Numbered from the stretch's first letter, positions 33,063-44,479 are shown. The stretch is 64,000 bases of DNA from Typhlomys cinereus (GCA_023101885.1 JALPQD010000125.1:4881140-4945139), one strand, 5' to 3'. Notes: generated by a model not told the origin, from the letters alone. A program made the numbers and translations.

Positions 33063-34057
33063 ATTAAAAATGTAATTATACATTTAAAAATTTTTTTTTA
33101 CCAGTTCCTTCCCTCCCCCTTCCTCCCCCTGAACCCCCTCCTCCTCCTCCTCTCCCTCCCCATCCCCCAGTGCCTCCCCCCAATTCCCAGAGAGTCCTTT
33201 ATTGTGTACGCCTGACTCTCCACTGGGTCCTCCTCTCCGATGACATAAAAGGACCCAGTGGCATTTCCATAAGCCCTTTCTCTTGTTCCCCTTAAGCATA
33301 AGATCACTACTATGGCTGTCAATCCCTTGCCTCCAGGGATCTTGGTGCCCTTAACAGATGCTAGACTTTATGAGGGCAACAGTGCGCTGGACATTGCGCA
33401 GGGCATGCAAAGTCCCATTATTATTGCTTTGGCCCCAACTATTGTTGAGAATCTTGCAAATCATTGTTCCTCCCATCCTTTTGCTCTTACAATCTTACCG
33501 CCCCCTCTTCCGCAAATGTCCCTGAGCTCCAGGATGGGGAGAGATTAGGCTGGCCTAGTTCTATGTGATTGATATAGAGTCTCTGAAGTTCTGGATTGTG
33601 GTTTGTTGATTTTCTTTTGCAGTTTTGCTGCTCCTGCAATGCCCTTCACTCCATTCTGCTGGGCACTGTATGTCACCCCCTGGCCAGAGACAAAAAGCTG
33701 TTAAACTGGAGTCTTGTTATAATAGCACATTCAAGGGTAGATGTAATAAGAGTAGGAAACCTCAGTGAGGGAGGGGTCCATCACCCATTTGCAAAATGAT
33801 TACTTTTTATCTGCTAGACTATATGCCCTCCCCTTCTGGTGAGATCAGGAAAGAACGTCTGTGAACTTAACCAGGTTTCTCATTACTTACTTGCAGACCT
33901 TGATGGAGGCCTATTTTCTCTGCTGTAACATGGTCCCTTCTCTCCTTGTTTCTGGTGTGGCCCTCCTACCCCATCTCTCTTGTTCATAATCCTTGCAATT
34001 ACTGTGTTACATAGGTTTACTTTTGAGTGTCTCAATGTGGGCTGGGTGAGTTTAGTA
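33063..34057 (-). other. L1-2 3'UTR
   Basis: Same 3'UTR as the plus-strand fragments at 21104-21929 and 21984-22957, with a purine tract (33107-33180, seen as pyrimidines). It ends in the same AT-rich terminus with AATAAA. Confidence 0.85.
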
Positions 34058-37000
34058 CTAGGAGCCACCTATTAGGGAGTACATATGGCGCTTAATTTTC
34101 TGGGATTGGGATACTTCACTTAATATAATTGTTTCTAATGACATCCATTTCCCATTCTAGTAAGTCATCATTTTTGATGGCTGAGTAGTACTCCATTGTA
34201 TAGATATACCACCTTTTCCTTATCCACTCGTCAACTTTTGGACACTTAGGTTGATTCCATGACTTTGCTATTGTAAACAGTGCTGCTATGAACATGGTCG
34301 AGCTTGTGCTATCGAGGCGAACCTCTGCTGCACGGGGGGTTATTCCCAAAAGTGGGATAGCAGGGTCATATGGAATTTCAATCTTTAATTTCTTTAAGAA
34401 TCTCCAGACGGCTCGCCAGAGTGGCTGTATGAGCCTGCATTCCCACCAACAATGTAGGAGAGTTCCCCTCTCTCCACATCCTCTCTAACATTTGTCGTTG
34501 TTTGTATTGTGGATTTTTGCCATCCTGACCGGGGTGAGATGATATCTCAGGGAAGTTTTGATTTGCATTTCCCTGATGGCTAAGGAAGTGGAGCATTTTT
34601 AAAAATATTTGTTAGACATTTTAATTTCATCCCTGGTAAAGTTTCTTTTAAGTTCCAGGGCCCATTTTTTAATTGGGCCATTGTTTTCCTTGGAGTTTAG
34701 TTTCCTAAGTTCTTTGTGCACTCTGGAAAGTAGAGCTCTGTCAGATATGTGGTTAGTGAAGATTTTCTCCCATTCTGTGGGTTGCCTTTGAGCTCATGTG
34801 ACAATCTCTTTATCTGAACAGAAGCTCTTTAATTTCACAAGATCCCAACAGTTGAGAGTTGGTAGCAGTGACTGTGCCATTGGATGTCTGTTTAGGAAAT
34901 GTTGGCCTAGCCCAATCAGCTCAAGGGAGTTCCCTATCCTTTCAATTATGGTTTTTAAAGTCTCTGGCCTTAAATCAAGGTCCTTGATCCATTTGGAATT
35001 AAGTCTTGTACATGGTGACAAGTATGGGTCCAGCTTTAATCTTCTGCATGTGGAGATCCAGTTTTGCCAGCACCATTTGTTGAAGATGCTGTTCTTTTTC
35101 CATTGGATTCTTTGGGCCCCTTTGTCAAAGACCAAATGTCTGTATTTTTGTGGGCTTATATCTGGGTCTTCAACCCTTATCCATTGATCTGTGTGTCTAT
35201 TTTGGAGCCAGTACCAGGCTGTTTTTATAACTATGGATTTGTAGTATAGACTAAAGTTTGGTATGGCAATACCTCCAGCTGTGTTTTTGTTACTCAGGAT
35301 TGTTTTTGCTATCCTGGGTCTTTTGTGCCTCCATATGAATTTTGAGATTGTTTGGTCAACTTCTTTGAAGAATTGCTTTGGGATTTTGATTGGTATAGAA
35401 TTGAATCTGTATATTGCCTTTGGTAGGATGGTCATTTTTACAATGTTGATTCTGCCAATCCAGGAAGAAGGGAGGTCTTTCCACCTTCTGGTATCTTCTG
35501 CTATTTCTTTCTTTAGGGTTTTAAAGTTTTCATTGTAAAGGTCTTTTACCTCCTTAGTTAGGTTTATACTAAGGTATTTAATTTTTTTAGGGGTATAATA
35601 AATGGGATGGTTTCTCTCAAGGCTTTTTCACTTCTTTCATTCTGGGCATATAGGAAGGCCTCTGATTTTTGCACATTTATTTTGTATCCTGCCACCCTGC
35701 TGAACTTCTCAATTAGTTCCAGGAGCTTCCTGGTGGAGTTTTTGGGATCACTCAGGTATAAGATCATGTCATCTGCAAATAGGGATAGCTTGACTTCTTC
35801 CTTTCCGATTTGAATCCCTCTTATGTCCCTTTCTTGTCTAATGGCTTCAACTAAGACTTCAAGTACAATATTGAATAGAAGTGGTGAGAGTGGACAGCCT
35901 TGTCTAGTTCCTATCAAAGTGGGAATGCTTCCAATTGTTCCCCATTGAGCATAATCCTTGCTGTGGGCTTGTTGTATATATAGCTTTTATTATATTGATA
36001 AAGGTTCCTTCCATTCCTACTGTCTCTAGGGTTTTGATCATAAAAGGCTGTTGGATCTTGTCAAAAGCTTTTTCTGCATCTATCGAGAGTATCATGTGGT
36101 CTTGGACTTTGGACTGGTTTACATGATGAATTACATTTATTGATTTGCGTATGTTGAACCAACCTTGTGTGCCGGGGATGAAGCCTGCTTGGTCCCCGTG
36201 AATGATCTTTTTGATATGTTTTTGAATCCGATTTGCTAAGACTTTGTTGAGAATCTTTGCGTCTGTGTTCATCAGGGAGATCGGCCTATAGTTTTCTTTT
36301 TTAAGTGAATCTTTATTAGGTTTTGGGATTAAAACGATATTAGCTTCATAGAAGGAATTTGGTAGTGTTCCTTCCTTTGCTATTTGATGGAACAGTTTAA
36401 GGAGTATTGGTGTTATTAACTCCCTAAATGTCTGGTAGAACTCTGTGCTGAATCCATCTGGTCCAGGACATTTTTTGGTGGGAAGATTCGAGATTACTTC
36501 CTCAATTTCCTTATATGTTATAGGACTATTTAAATAATTCACAACTTCCTGATTCAATTTTGGTAAGTTGTGTTTACTTAGAAATTCATCCATCTCTTTT
36601 GTGTTGTCAAACTTCACAGAGTATAAGGTTTTGAAATATGATGTTATAATTCTCTGGATTTCTTGGGTATCAATAGTGATAACTCCATGTTCATTTTGGA
36701 TTTTGTTAATTTGGGTTTTCTCTCTCTTGCTTTTGGTAAATTTAGCTAGGGGTGTATCAATGTTATTGATTTTTCCAAGGAACCAGCTTTTTGACTGGTT
36801 GATTTTTTCTATCGTTTTCTTAATCTCGATTTCAGATATTTCTCCCCTTATTTTGCTAATCTCTCTTCTATTACTTTTGGGATCAGATTGCTCTAGTTTC
36901 TCTAAAGCTTTAAGCTGAATTGTTAAGTTGTTTATTTCTGATGTTTCCATTTTTTTGATGTAGGCATTAAGAGCTATGAACTTACCTCTTACAACAGCTT

Positions 37001-37852
37001 TCATTGTGTCCCAGAGAGTTTGGTAAGTTGTATTTTCGTTATCATTCACTTTCAGGAAATCTTGAATTTCCTTTTTAATTTCTTCCTGAATCCAGTTCTC
37101 ATTCAGCATCATATTGTTAAGTTTCCAGGAGTTAGTGTATTTTCTCTTGTTTGATGTGTTGTGGATGTCCAGCTTTAGGCTGTCGTGGTCTGATAGGGCA
37201 CAGGTTAGAATTTCAACTTTTTTGTATATGTGTATATTCGTTTTGTGGCCCAATATGTGATCTATTTTGGAGAAATAGAAAGTTCCGTGTGGTGTTGAGA
37301 AAAATGTGTATTCTTTGGTGCTCGATAGAGATCTGTAAGGGTTTGGTTAAGCTCCAAAGTGTCTCTGTTAAGCTTTTGACCTGTTGATCTATCCCATGTT
37401 GAGAGGGCGGTGTTGAAGTCCCCAAGAATTATCGTTTGGGGGTTGATTTCTTGCTTTAGACGCTGTAGGGTTTTCTTAATGAATGTGGAGGGGCCCGTAT
37501 TGGGTGCATATATGTTCAATATTGTGAAGTCTTCCTGGTGAATTGTACCTGTGACTAAAATGTAGTATCCATCTGTGTCTCTTATGATTTTCTTTGATTT
37601 GAAGTCCACTTTGTCTGAAAGCATAATTGCTACCCCTGCCTGTTTCCTGGTTCCATTAGCTTGCAAGATTTTGGACCAGCCTTTCATTCTTAGGATGTGC
37701 CTATCTTTTGTGGTGAGATGAGTTTCCTGAAGGCAGCAGATTGTTGGATTGTGGTTTTTAATACAAGTTTGTAATCTGTGTCTCTTAATTGGTGAGTTAA
37801 TACCATTGACATTTAATGTTATAATGGAGAAATTATTTTTAATTCTGGACAT
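34058..37852 (-). pseudogene. ORF2p-like: L1-2 ORF2, multiply broken
   Basis: Starts at 37852 (MSRIKNNFSIITLNVNGINS, the conserved L1 endonuclease start). The endonuclease has LQETHL and LGDFN. The reverse transcriptase has [19 protein letters not shown], motif A ([12 protein letters not shown]) and FADD at 35768-35779. The native stop is at 34058-34060. The span is 3795 bp. Breaks against L1-1: loss of about 13 and 15 bases plus a small insertion around 37270-37345 inside the endonuclease, a frameshift near 35904-35925 between motif A and FADD, one near 35570, and a deletion near 34150 that yields a premature stop at 34116. The longest open piece is 35904-37253 (449 codons). Confidence 0.94.
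35768..35779 (-). other. Reverse transcriptase FADD active site (L1-2)
   Basis: Encodes the catalytic Phe-Ala-Asp-Asp within [11 protein letters not shown]. Confidence 0.93.
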
Positions 37853-37948
37853 TTTTTATGTTTAGTAGACTTTGTAAGCATTTTATTTGATATTTATGTT
37901 TTGGTGGTATTATATTTCCCTTCTGTCCTCCTGGATACGCTTGTTCTT

Positions 37949-38419
37949 TTATTCAAACTTGAGTGTCATTTCTAGGATTTTTTGAAGGCCTGGTTTGGTA
38001 GACATGTATCCCTTCAAGTTGTCTTTGTGCTGGAAAACTTTTCTTTCTCCCTCAATCATCAGTCTGGGTTTACATTTTTGCTCATTCAATACTTGAAGTA
38101 TGTCTCTCCAAGCTCTTCTTGCTTTTACTGTTTCCATTGCGTAGTCATTTGTTATTCCAATAGGTTTACCTTTAAAAGTGAGTTGCTTTTTTTCTCTTGA
38201 AGCTCTCAGCACCTTTTCTTTGTCTTGAATGTGGAGTGTTTTGACTATTATTTGCCGTGGCGATTTTCTATTTTGGTCATATCTGTTTGGAGTGCGAAAT
38301 GCCTCTTGTATTTGGATAGGCTTCTCATTCTTTAGTTGTGGGATGTTTTCATTTATGATGAATTGAAATATTTCCTCCGGTGTGGTATTTTGGGATTCTT
38401 GTTCTGGGTTCCATGAATA
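37949..38419 (-). pseudogene. ORF1p-like: L1-2 ORF1, C-terminal part
   Basis: About the last 155 codons of ORF1, in one open frame from the truncation point to the stop at 37949. It covers most of the RNA-recognition domain (EEIFQFIINEN, EAFRTPNRYDQNRKSPRQII) and the basic C-terminal domain (ARRAWRDILQVLNEQKC, GYMSTKPGLQKILEM). The coiled coil is missing. The open frame runs on to 38476 in flanking DNA, which is not ORF1 sequence. Confidence 0.9.
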
Positions 38420-38649
38420 GTTAGTGTAATATTTTACAGTTCCATTTACTTTTTTCTTTCTTTTTTTTGGTAACACAGGAGACTATGGTCTTGTGAGTGT
38501 CTAAGTTGTATGCTTAACCTGGAACACATCTAGAAGTCAGAAAAGTAGAAGAGGACCATTAAGGGAAGTGGGATACTTTGGAAGATGGAAGGCAGAAGAA
38601 TTACCATTGAGCTATAGCTCCAACCATTCCATGCATTTTTCTTCAAATT
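38420..38649. other. Unique sequence; possible ID remnant
   Basis: 'taccattgagctatagctcc' near 38601 looks like the antisense A-box part of an ID element. Otherwise nothing recognised. Confidence 0.35.
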
Positions 38650-39050
38650 GCATAATTTAATTTTTCTTTATGGATGAACAAAATCCCATTGTCTATATGT
38701 ACCACATTTTAACTCTCCATTCAACTGGAGGTGAGCATTTAAGTTTATTCCATTTCTTAGTTTCTGTGTCCAGAGAAGCAATGAAAATGCATGTACAGGT
38801 ATCTCTCTGGAAGTTTATAGAATCTTTGGGCATGTGCTCAGGAGTGGTACAGTTGGGTCATGTGTTTTTCTGTTGTTGCTTTCTGAGAAACCTCCTCACT
38901 GATTTTCTTAGTTACTCTATTAGTTTACATTCCCACCAACAGTGATTAAGGATTCTTCTTTCTCAAATCCTCACTAGCACTTATTTTCATTTGTGTTCTT
39001 GATGGTAGCCACTCTGACAATGAAGAGATGGAGTGTCAGAGTAGTTTATT
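38650..39050 (-). mobile_element. Ancient LINE-1 ORF2 3' fragment
   Basis: Contains 'acattcccaccaacagtgat' and 'tcctcactagcacttatttt', the antisense signature of the end of L1 ORF2. It follows the same order as 15900-16080 but is much more diverged and has no open frame. Confidence 0.75.
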
Positions 39051-39185
39051 TTATTATTCTCCATTGCTTGAAAATTTTATACACAAGTATAGTGATTTTA
39101 AGTAATTTTCATCCTTTCATTACTTTAACCCACCCACCTTCTTCTCCCTCTAAAAAATCATCTTCTCTTCATCCTCCTACTTTCA

Positions 39186-39186
<1 letters not shown>
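39051..39186. other. Unique sequence
   Basis: Short C/T-rich run near 39125-39180, nothing else. Confidence 0.35.

Positions 39187-39218
<32 letters not shown>
39187..39218 (+). repeat. GT microsatellite
   Basis: Pure GT run. The sequence after it (39220-39310) may be a worn antisense SINE, but I cannot support that firmly. Confidence 0.9.
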
Positions 39219-41246
39219 ATTGGGGGATGTGAAGGTTCCCATTGAGTTCCATCGGGGATGCCTGCATGAGCATGTGCCTGAACCCTTACTGAATATCATG
39301 CTCTTGTCCATGTCTGATACCATGCCCATGCTAACAGAATGGAATTTTTTGCCTTTTTATGGTTATAATTCTTAGATCTTGATTTTTGTAGTGTTTGACA
39401 TCTTCAAAGACCAGTTCTTGTCTTCTTTTCCTGTTCACTAGTATGAGATTGGAATCAAAATTCCATTCACTGTAATTTGCTCTAGATAGATTAGCTAGTC
39501 TGGTACTATGCTCTGCTGCCCTTGGGAACCTCAGGTATTCCCCCTGAAGCCACATGAAGGGAAAGGTAGAGTGATCTCATGTTTTCCAATGATAATTTTC
39601 TGAGTTCCAGAACATTCACTCTGATATGCCTGCTGGAAGACAAAGTAGATGCTGTCCAATTCTATGGGTTCCCTTCTAAAGATGGTCAGCATAGCTCTTC
39701 CACAGCACCTGCACTGTGCCTCTCCCATATCCCCCAGCTTCAGAAGCTTCTATTTTGCATCTGCTTTGTGCTAATTTACTCTCTCTCTCTCTCTCCCTCT
39801 TTTCTGCTTCCCTTTTATATCACTCCTCTTCTCACTTGCATTGCAGGGCCACTGTGGGTTCCTCTTCATTCTCTGTTCTCATCATCACAGTCTCTCTATC
39901 TCTCCAAGTCTCTAGCTGCTCAATATTAAATTTCAGCATGATTCCTCAGTAACCCACCTTGATGAGAAGTTGTTTTGATTCTGAGTTGCTGAGAAACCAG
40001 AAAGTGCCACTTTCTTTTATGGTGTCATCTTGGGTCATTTAATTGAAGACATATTTTTCTAGTGATTTTAAAAAATATTAAAAGTGTGCAGAGAAGTTAT
40101 TTATCCAACTTCTATATCTATACTGTATTATACATAAAATCAGGTTCTTTGTCCATAAATCTTTTCAGGCATCTTTGATTATTTCATTAGAAAGAATAAA
40201 AAGCAGAGATGAAATTACTATATGGAAAAGTATGGGTATTTTACAGCTCTTGATATATACTGCCATGTTGTCCTCTGGAAAGGTTGTGGCAATTTATTCT
40301 TCCTTTGGAACTGTATTCCATTTTCATGAAGATGACAGAACAATTACAAAAGGCGAGATAAGGACTTTAAAGTTCAGCCTGTGTGTTCGTGTGCTCACTC
40401 GCTCCCATGTGCTGCAGACAAGAAAGCAGAAGGTGGGTAATTTATCCAAGGAACCAAAGCAAATGAATGATCGAATCTCAGGTTCATGATATCTGTTTGG
40501 AGAATCTCATTTCTATACCAAAGCTAAAGGAATCAAAGATATTGGTTTAATGACGAGCATCAGATAAGTTTAGAATGCCTGCATGTGATTGGAGATATTT
40601 TTCTTGAAGTCAATTTGCAGTCCTATTTTCTGGTGTTTAGTTCTGAGCTCACAGAATTTAGTCCACATTGTTACAACTAAACCTTTTTTTCCAAGTAACA
40701 ATTTCAATTGGCAGGAAGAAAACAGAGGAAGAGAGTCTAGGACGCAATGGCAGTGCTTCCTGCCATAGTTTTGAAGCCCCCTTATCTATACAGTAAATAT
40801 CAGCTATTTACCAAACATATTGTTATATCAATAACCAAATTACACTAGGGATGAAAATAAAAACAAAAGTTTGAAGCACACACAACTCTTCAGTTGTAAA
40901 GTAGATATTTTTTCATATTTTATATGAATTAAACTTATGTAGTTTTAATTTTGTCAGAAACATTTTTGTATTTTACTGCTTTCACCTTTCAAAACATATG
41001 TATTTTTTAAAAAAAACTAATCAGCTAACTTGCTGCAAAACTGTTTCTTCACTTCCCAGGGAAATGTCCTGTCATATTAAGCATTCTCCCATTTAGCTTA
41101 TTCTGCTCTAATTGTCACTTAACTTTGTATCCCTATTTAGTATTATATAAATACTCTCTCTCTAATCAAAAAATTGAAACTTATGAAAAGGCAGATTGCT
41201 TCCTTAAAGTATTAACACTTTAATGACTAAATTTATGCCATTTATC
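39219..41246. other. Mostly unique sequence
   Basis: A CT run is at 39778-39800. About 40170-40320 ('tgccatgttgtcctctggaa','aggttgtggcaatttatt') vaguely resembles antisense ancient L1 ORF2. No exon-like frame. Confidence 0.4.
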
Positions 41247-41247
41247 A

Positions 41248-41294
<47 letters not shown>

Positions 41295-41378
41295 CATTTA
41301 CCCACCCTCTCATCCATCCATCCATCCATCCGTCCGTCCCTCCGTCCTCTCTGTCTGTCTGTCTGTCTGTCTATCTAA
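41247..41378 (+). repeat. Compound tetranucleotide microsatellite
   Basis: (TCTA)n at 41249-41294, then (TCCA)n, a short CCGT/TCCG stretch and (TCTG)n at 41349-41374. Each block differs from the previous one by one base of the unit. Confidence 0.95.
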
Positions 41379-41464
41379 ATATTTTTACCTATTTCTATCA
41401 TCTATCTACTGTCATCTATGTCTATTATTATCAATCATCCATCTATTATTTTTAAATCATTCTT

Positions 41465-41985
41465 TTATTATTTCATATATGATTGCAGTGAATTCATGAT
41501 AGTTTCACACCTTAATACCCAGTCCCATCTTCTCTTCTCTTCCCAATAGAACCATTTTTTTTCCTCCAGTCTCTCTCCTATTTTCTTTTCTTTTCTTTCT
41601 TTTTTCCTTGAGTTTCACTGGGCTTCATTTGGGTTGCCTTTGATGGCATGTGCTTAGCACTTGTTGGTACATTCTGGAGGAAGTCATTCCCTCCACTCCC
41701 TATCAAGGCTGACATTCATCAGTCTCTCAGTGAGGTGTGAGACCACTTGAGTTCTCCACTCTTTTCTGGTGACCTACTGATGTGACAAATCCCATTTAGG
41801 TCTTATTTTAAAAAAAAAAATATATATATATATACATATATATCTGTTGTGCATTCATGGATGCAGCAGCATTTTCATGTCCAGAAGATGATGGCTGGCT
41901 TCACTCCTTCCACCCTTCAGGCTCTTACAATCTTACTATTCTGTTTTCTACAATGTTTCCTGAGCCTTGGGGTGGGTGAGTGGTT
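41465..41985 (-). mobile_element. Old LINE-1 3'UTR fragment
   Basis: Antisense pattern with a pyrimidine-rich block (41527-41610) and, further right, 'cttacaatcttactattctg' followed by 'cctgagccttggggtgg'. This matches the 'cttacaatcttaccgccccc ... cctgagc' segment of the younger 3'UTRs. A TA run (41820-41843) interrupts it. Confidence 0.6.
41820..41843 (+). repeat. TA microsatellite
   Basis: TA run with one 'ca' interruption, preceded by an A homopolymer. Confidence 0.9.
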
Positions 41986-41998
41986 TCATCCATTTATT

Positions 41999-42145
41999 GT
42001 TGACACAGCATCTCACTATGTATCCCTGAATGGCCTGGGATTCACTTTGTAGAGGAAGCTGGTATCAAAATAGCAGTGACCTTCCTGCCTCTGCCTACCA
42101 AGTTTTTGAATGTTAGGCAAGCTCCACCACTTTTGGCCTATATGG
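41999..42145 (-). mobile_element. B1 SINE
   Basis: 'gcatctcactatgtatccct', 'tggcctgggattcactttgt' and 'gaccttcctgcctctgccta' then 'ggcaagctccaccac': an antisense B1. Confidence 0.7.
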
Positions 42146-42604
42146 ACTTTGATTCATGCTGCAAAGTACTTTACAGCACAATTGTATCAAAGCATATTTC
42201 AATTACAAGATAATATTCAATGACTTTTTAAAAAATGTAAGTTATTCAAGCCAATACTATCACTTTTCTGAGAAGCCATGGGCCCAAGCTTCATAAAAGG
42301 GTGCTCATGGTGGCTTTCTTTGTGTTCTCCCTGCCATTAAGTTGTCTCCTCTGTTCTAATGCTCTCCCACATTAAGGCTATGCCTCCCTCCTTACCTCCC
42401 TTGGACCAGTATCCAAGAATTTCTTCCCTCTTTTCTCATCATCAGTAAAATCACTGCTTTAACTTCTCAATGTGTTCTGGTTTCAATCTTTGGCTCCAGA
42501 ACACAAGAACTCTAAAGAGCCTTCCTAACCAAATGATTTAGATTCATTGTACACATGTATGAAACTGTCAAAGAATAAAAAGGAAATTATATATAAAAAA
42601 TTTG
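42146..42604. other. Unique sequence
   Basis: Nothing recognised. Confidence 0.4.
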
Positions 42605-43135
42605 GATTCTGCAGACCTGTCAAATTTCTCCCCATCCTAAGGCTCAGGGAACCTTGCAGAAAGAGGGAAGAGATTATAAGAGTCTAAAGATGGGAAGGTA
42701 AAGCAATGGACAAGACACTTCACTCAAGGCAGGGCTGCTGCAGTCGGGAACTCACTGCAATGAGACTTGTCCTTATCAGACCTGCACAATGGATGACATA
42801 TCAACACATATCCCCATAACTAGCAAAGATGTCAAGAGAAATAATTTCAAACAACAGGAACCTTAGGGTCTAGGATAGACAGGTGGAGGGGAGTGCTTTT
42901 ATCAGTGGGTCTACCCAAGGAGGGGCTGATCCAGAGGGAACCCCAGGACCCATAGAAGCAGACAGATAGGAGAATGAGAGTGGTATGGATTGATGAAGAG
43001 GGAAGGGACAGAGGGAAGAAGGGAAGAGAGAAAGGGAAGAGGGAATGTAGGGAAGGAGGAAGGAGGGGAGCAGGGATACTTACTCATTGTGCTTTTAAAA
43101 CTAGCACAAATAAAAAAAACCTCAATAACTCAAAA
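42605..43135 (+). mobile_element. Old LINE-1 3' end fragment
   Basis: Plus-orientation counterpart of 48399-49000: 'tctccccatcctaaggctca', 'gggaaccttgcagaaagagg', then a purine-rich tract (42990-43070), 'actagcacaaataaaaaaaa' and an A-rich end. Shows an L1 3'UTR older than those at 21-23 kb. Confidence 0.75.
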
Positions 43136-43159
43136 AAAATCTTACTACTACCTCTTATT

Positions 43160-43270
43160 CTGTGTTGTGAGCAATGTTAATTAATCTTTGTGCCTCCGTT
43201 TCCGTGTCTACACAATAAGAGTAATAAGCATATACATTGTTCAGTGCATGTGAATATTGAGAGACACAAC
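43160..43270 (+). mobile_element. Possible MIR
   Basis: 'taatctttgtgcctccgttt' and 'aataagagtaataagcatat' then 'gttcagtgcatgtgaatatt' follow the 3' half of the MIR consensus. Confidence 0.5.
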
Positions 43271-43277
43271 TGATAAT

Positions 43278-43293
43278 AAGAATAAGTGAATAT
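43278..43293 (+). repeat. Target-site duplication, left copy
   Basis: aagaataagtgaatat, exact match at 43438-43453. Confidence 0.92.
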
Positions 43294-43437
43294 CATTAAA
43301 GGATGCTCTGGAGATGGGAGGGGGAGGCACTGGGGGATAGGGAGGAAAGGGGAAGGGGAGGGGGGCACAGGGAGATAGGGGGTTGGAGGGAGGGGGGATG
43401 GGTATACCTGTTAAGTTTGTATGAGTGGAAATAAAAA
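43294..43437 (+). mobile_element. L1: Very short 5'-truncated LINE-1 (3' end only)
   Basis: Only about 144 bp: a piece of the 3'UTR (ggatgctctggagatggg), the G-rich purine tract, then 'aagtttgtatgagtggaaat' and an A tail. The terminus is of the L1-1 type. The exact 16-bp duplication shows a complete insertion event despite the tiny size. Confidence 0.93.
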
Positions 43438-43453
43438 AAGAATAAGTGAATAT
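43438..43453 (+). repeat. Target-site duplication, right copy
   Basis: Partner of 43278-43293. Confidence 0.92.
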
Positions 43454-43962
43454 TAGTGTTGTCATAAACTTTTGGAAAGACATTTGGAGATAGTCATAGA
43501 AGTATATAGAAAACATAAGGAATAAATTATCAGAAAAACAAACAGTAAACTAAATAGCCCTGGAAACCAGGAAAAGAGGTCATCTCAGAAAGAAGAAAGT
43601 AACTCTTTGAGCTCAAAGTCAAGGAAGGTTAAGACCAGAAATATTTGTGGAGCTTGATGAGCACCAGGTCGCCTGTGGCTTTTGAAAGTTTTCCAGGAGA
43701 AAAGTTGAGCAGAGCATTTTTAAGCAGTAGTATTGCTTCCTGGGCTCTCTTGAGGTCAGAGAAGATGTTACTGAAGACAGACAAATCATAGTTGTATGAG
43801 TGTCACTGGATTATCCAGGGACTTTGACTTCTCATGTGCTGACTTCCAGGTTGTGTAAAGCTGAGATGGGCTTCTGATCTCACACTCCTGGTAGCCTGGC
43901 TTTCATGTCAACATCAAACTTTGTAGCAGGGACATCTTTTTAATTTGAACACATGCATATGA
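43454..43962. other. Unique sequence
   Basis: Nothing recognised. Confidence 0.4.
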
Positions 43963-44133
43963 GAAGGGCCTGTGAGATAAGCTCAGTGCATAAGACATCT
44001 TGGAACCTGGTTACCTGAGTTCAATTTCCACAAGGCTACTTGGTAGAAGGAGAGAAGTGGCCTCTGGCCTCCAACTGTGCACCACGGTATGCATGTGCTA
44101 TCCTTCAACTGAACTTTCTTTTTCTCTCTCAAA

Positions 44134-44180
<47 letters not shown>

Positions 44181-44183
44181 AAT
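43963..44183 (+). mobile_element. B2/B3-type SINE with AAAT tail
   Basis: Head 'gggcctgtgagataagctca', box 'acctgagttcaatttcc', body 'agaagtggcctctggcctcc' and a long AAAT-repeat tail (44131-44183). Confidence 0.75.
44131..44183 (+). repeat. AAAT tetranucleotide microsatellite
   Basis: Thirteen or so uninterrupted aaat units, the expanded tail of the preceding SINE. Confidence 0.95.
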
Positions 44184-44391
44184 ATTAAAGAAGTAGGATG
44201 AAGCCAAATGCACAGGTGGGGCACATCCACAAAGAGCTGCTGACACAGGTTTATTCTGGAGCAAGTTTGTTAGAAATTGTTAGAATGAAACTTAAGTTAA
44301 ACCTACTCAATATCTTTATTCTATGAGCTTGATGAAAAGCTATTTGTTGGGATTAGGTATCAATTCTTTTGATTTTTCTATTCTTTTATTT
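44184..44391. other. Unique sequence
   Basis: Nothing recognised. Confidence 0.35.
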
Positions 44392-44429
44392 TTTAAGCTT
44401 TATTTATTTTGCGTGCGTGTGTGCATGCA

Positions 44430-44479
<50 letters not shown>

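Larger units (their letters stand above)
33036..38419 (-). mobile_element. L1: LINE-1 element L1-2, truncated in ORF1
   Basis: About 5.4 kb in minus orientation: partial ORF1 (37949-38419), ORF2 (34058-37852), 3'UTR (33063-34057) and an A tail with AAAAAAAT units (33036-33062). Alignment with L1-1 stops at 38419 inside ORF1. I find no target-site duplication, so the 5' junction may be rearranged. It has a different 3' terminus from L1-1 but closely related ORFs, and is inactive through several small indels. Confidence 0.95.

Noticed and set aside
33020..38456. Target-site duplication for L1-2 built from ccattta at 33009 and 38442
   Set aside because: Neither copy abuts the poly(A) tail or the L1 5' edge, and the match is short and AT-rich.
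41247..41378. CRISPR-like or satellite array
   Set aside because: Units are 4 bp with no spacers; this is a simple microsatellite in a vertebrate genome.
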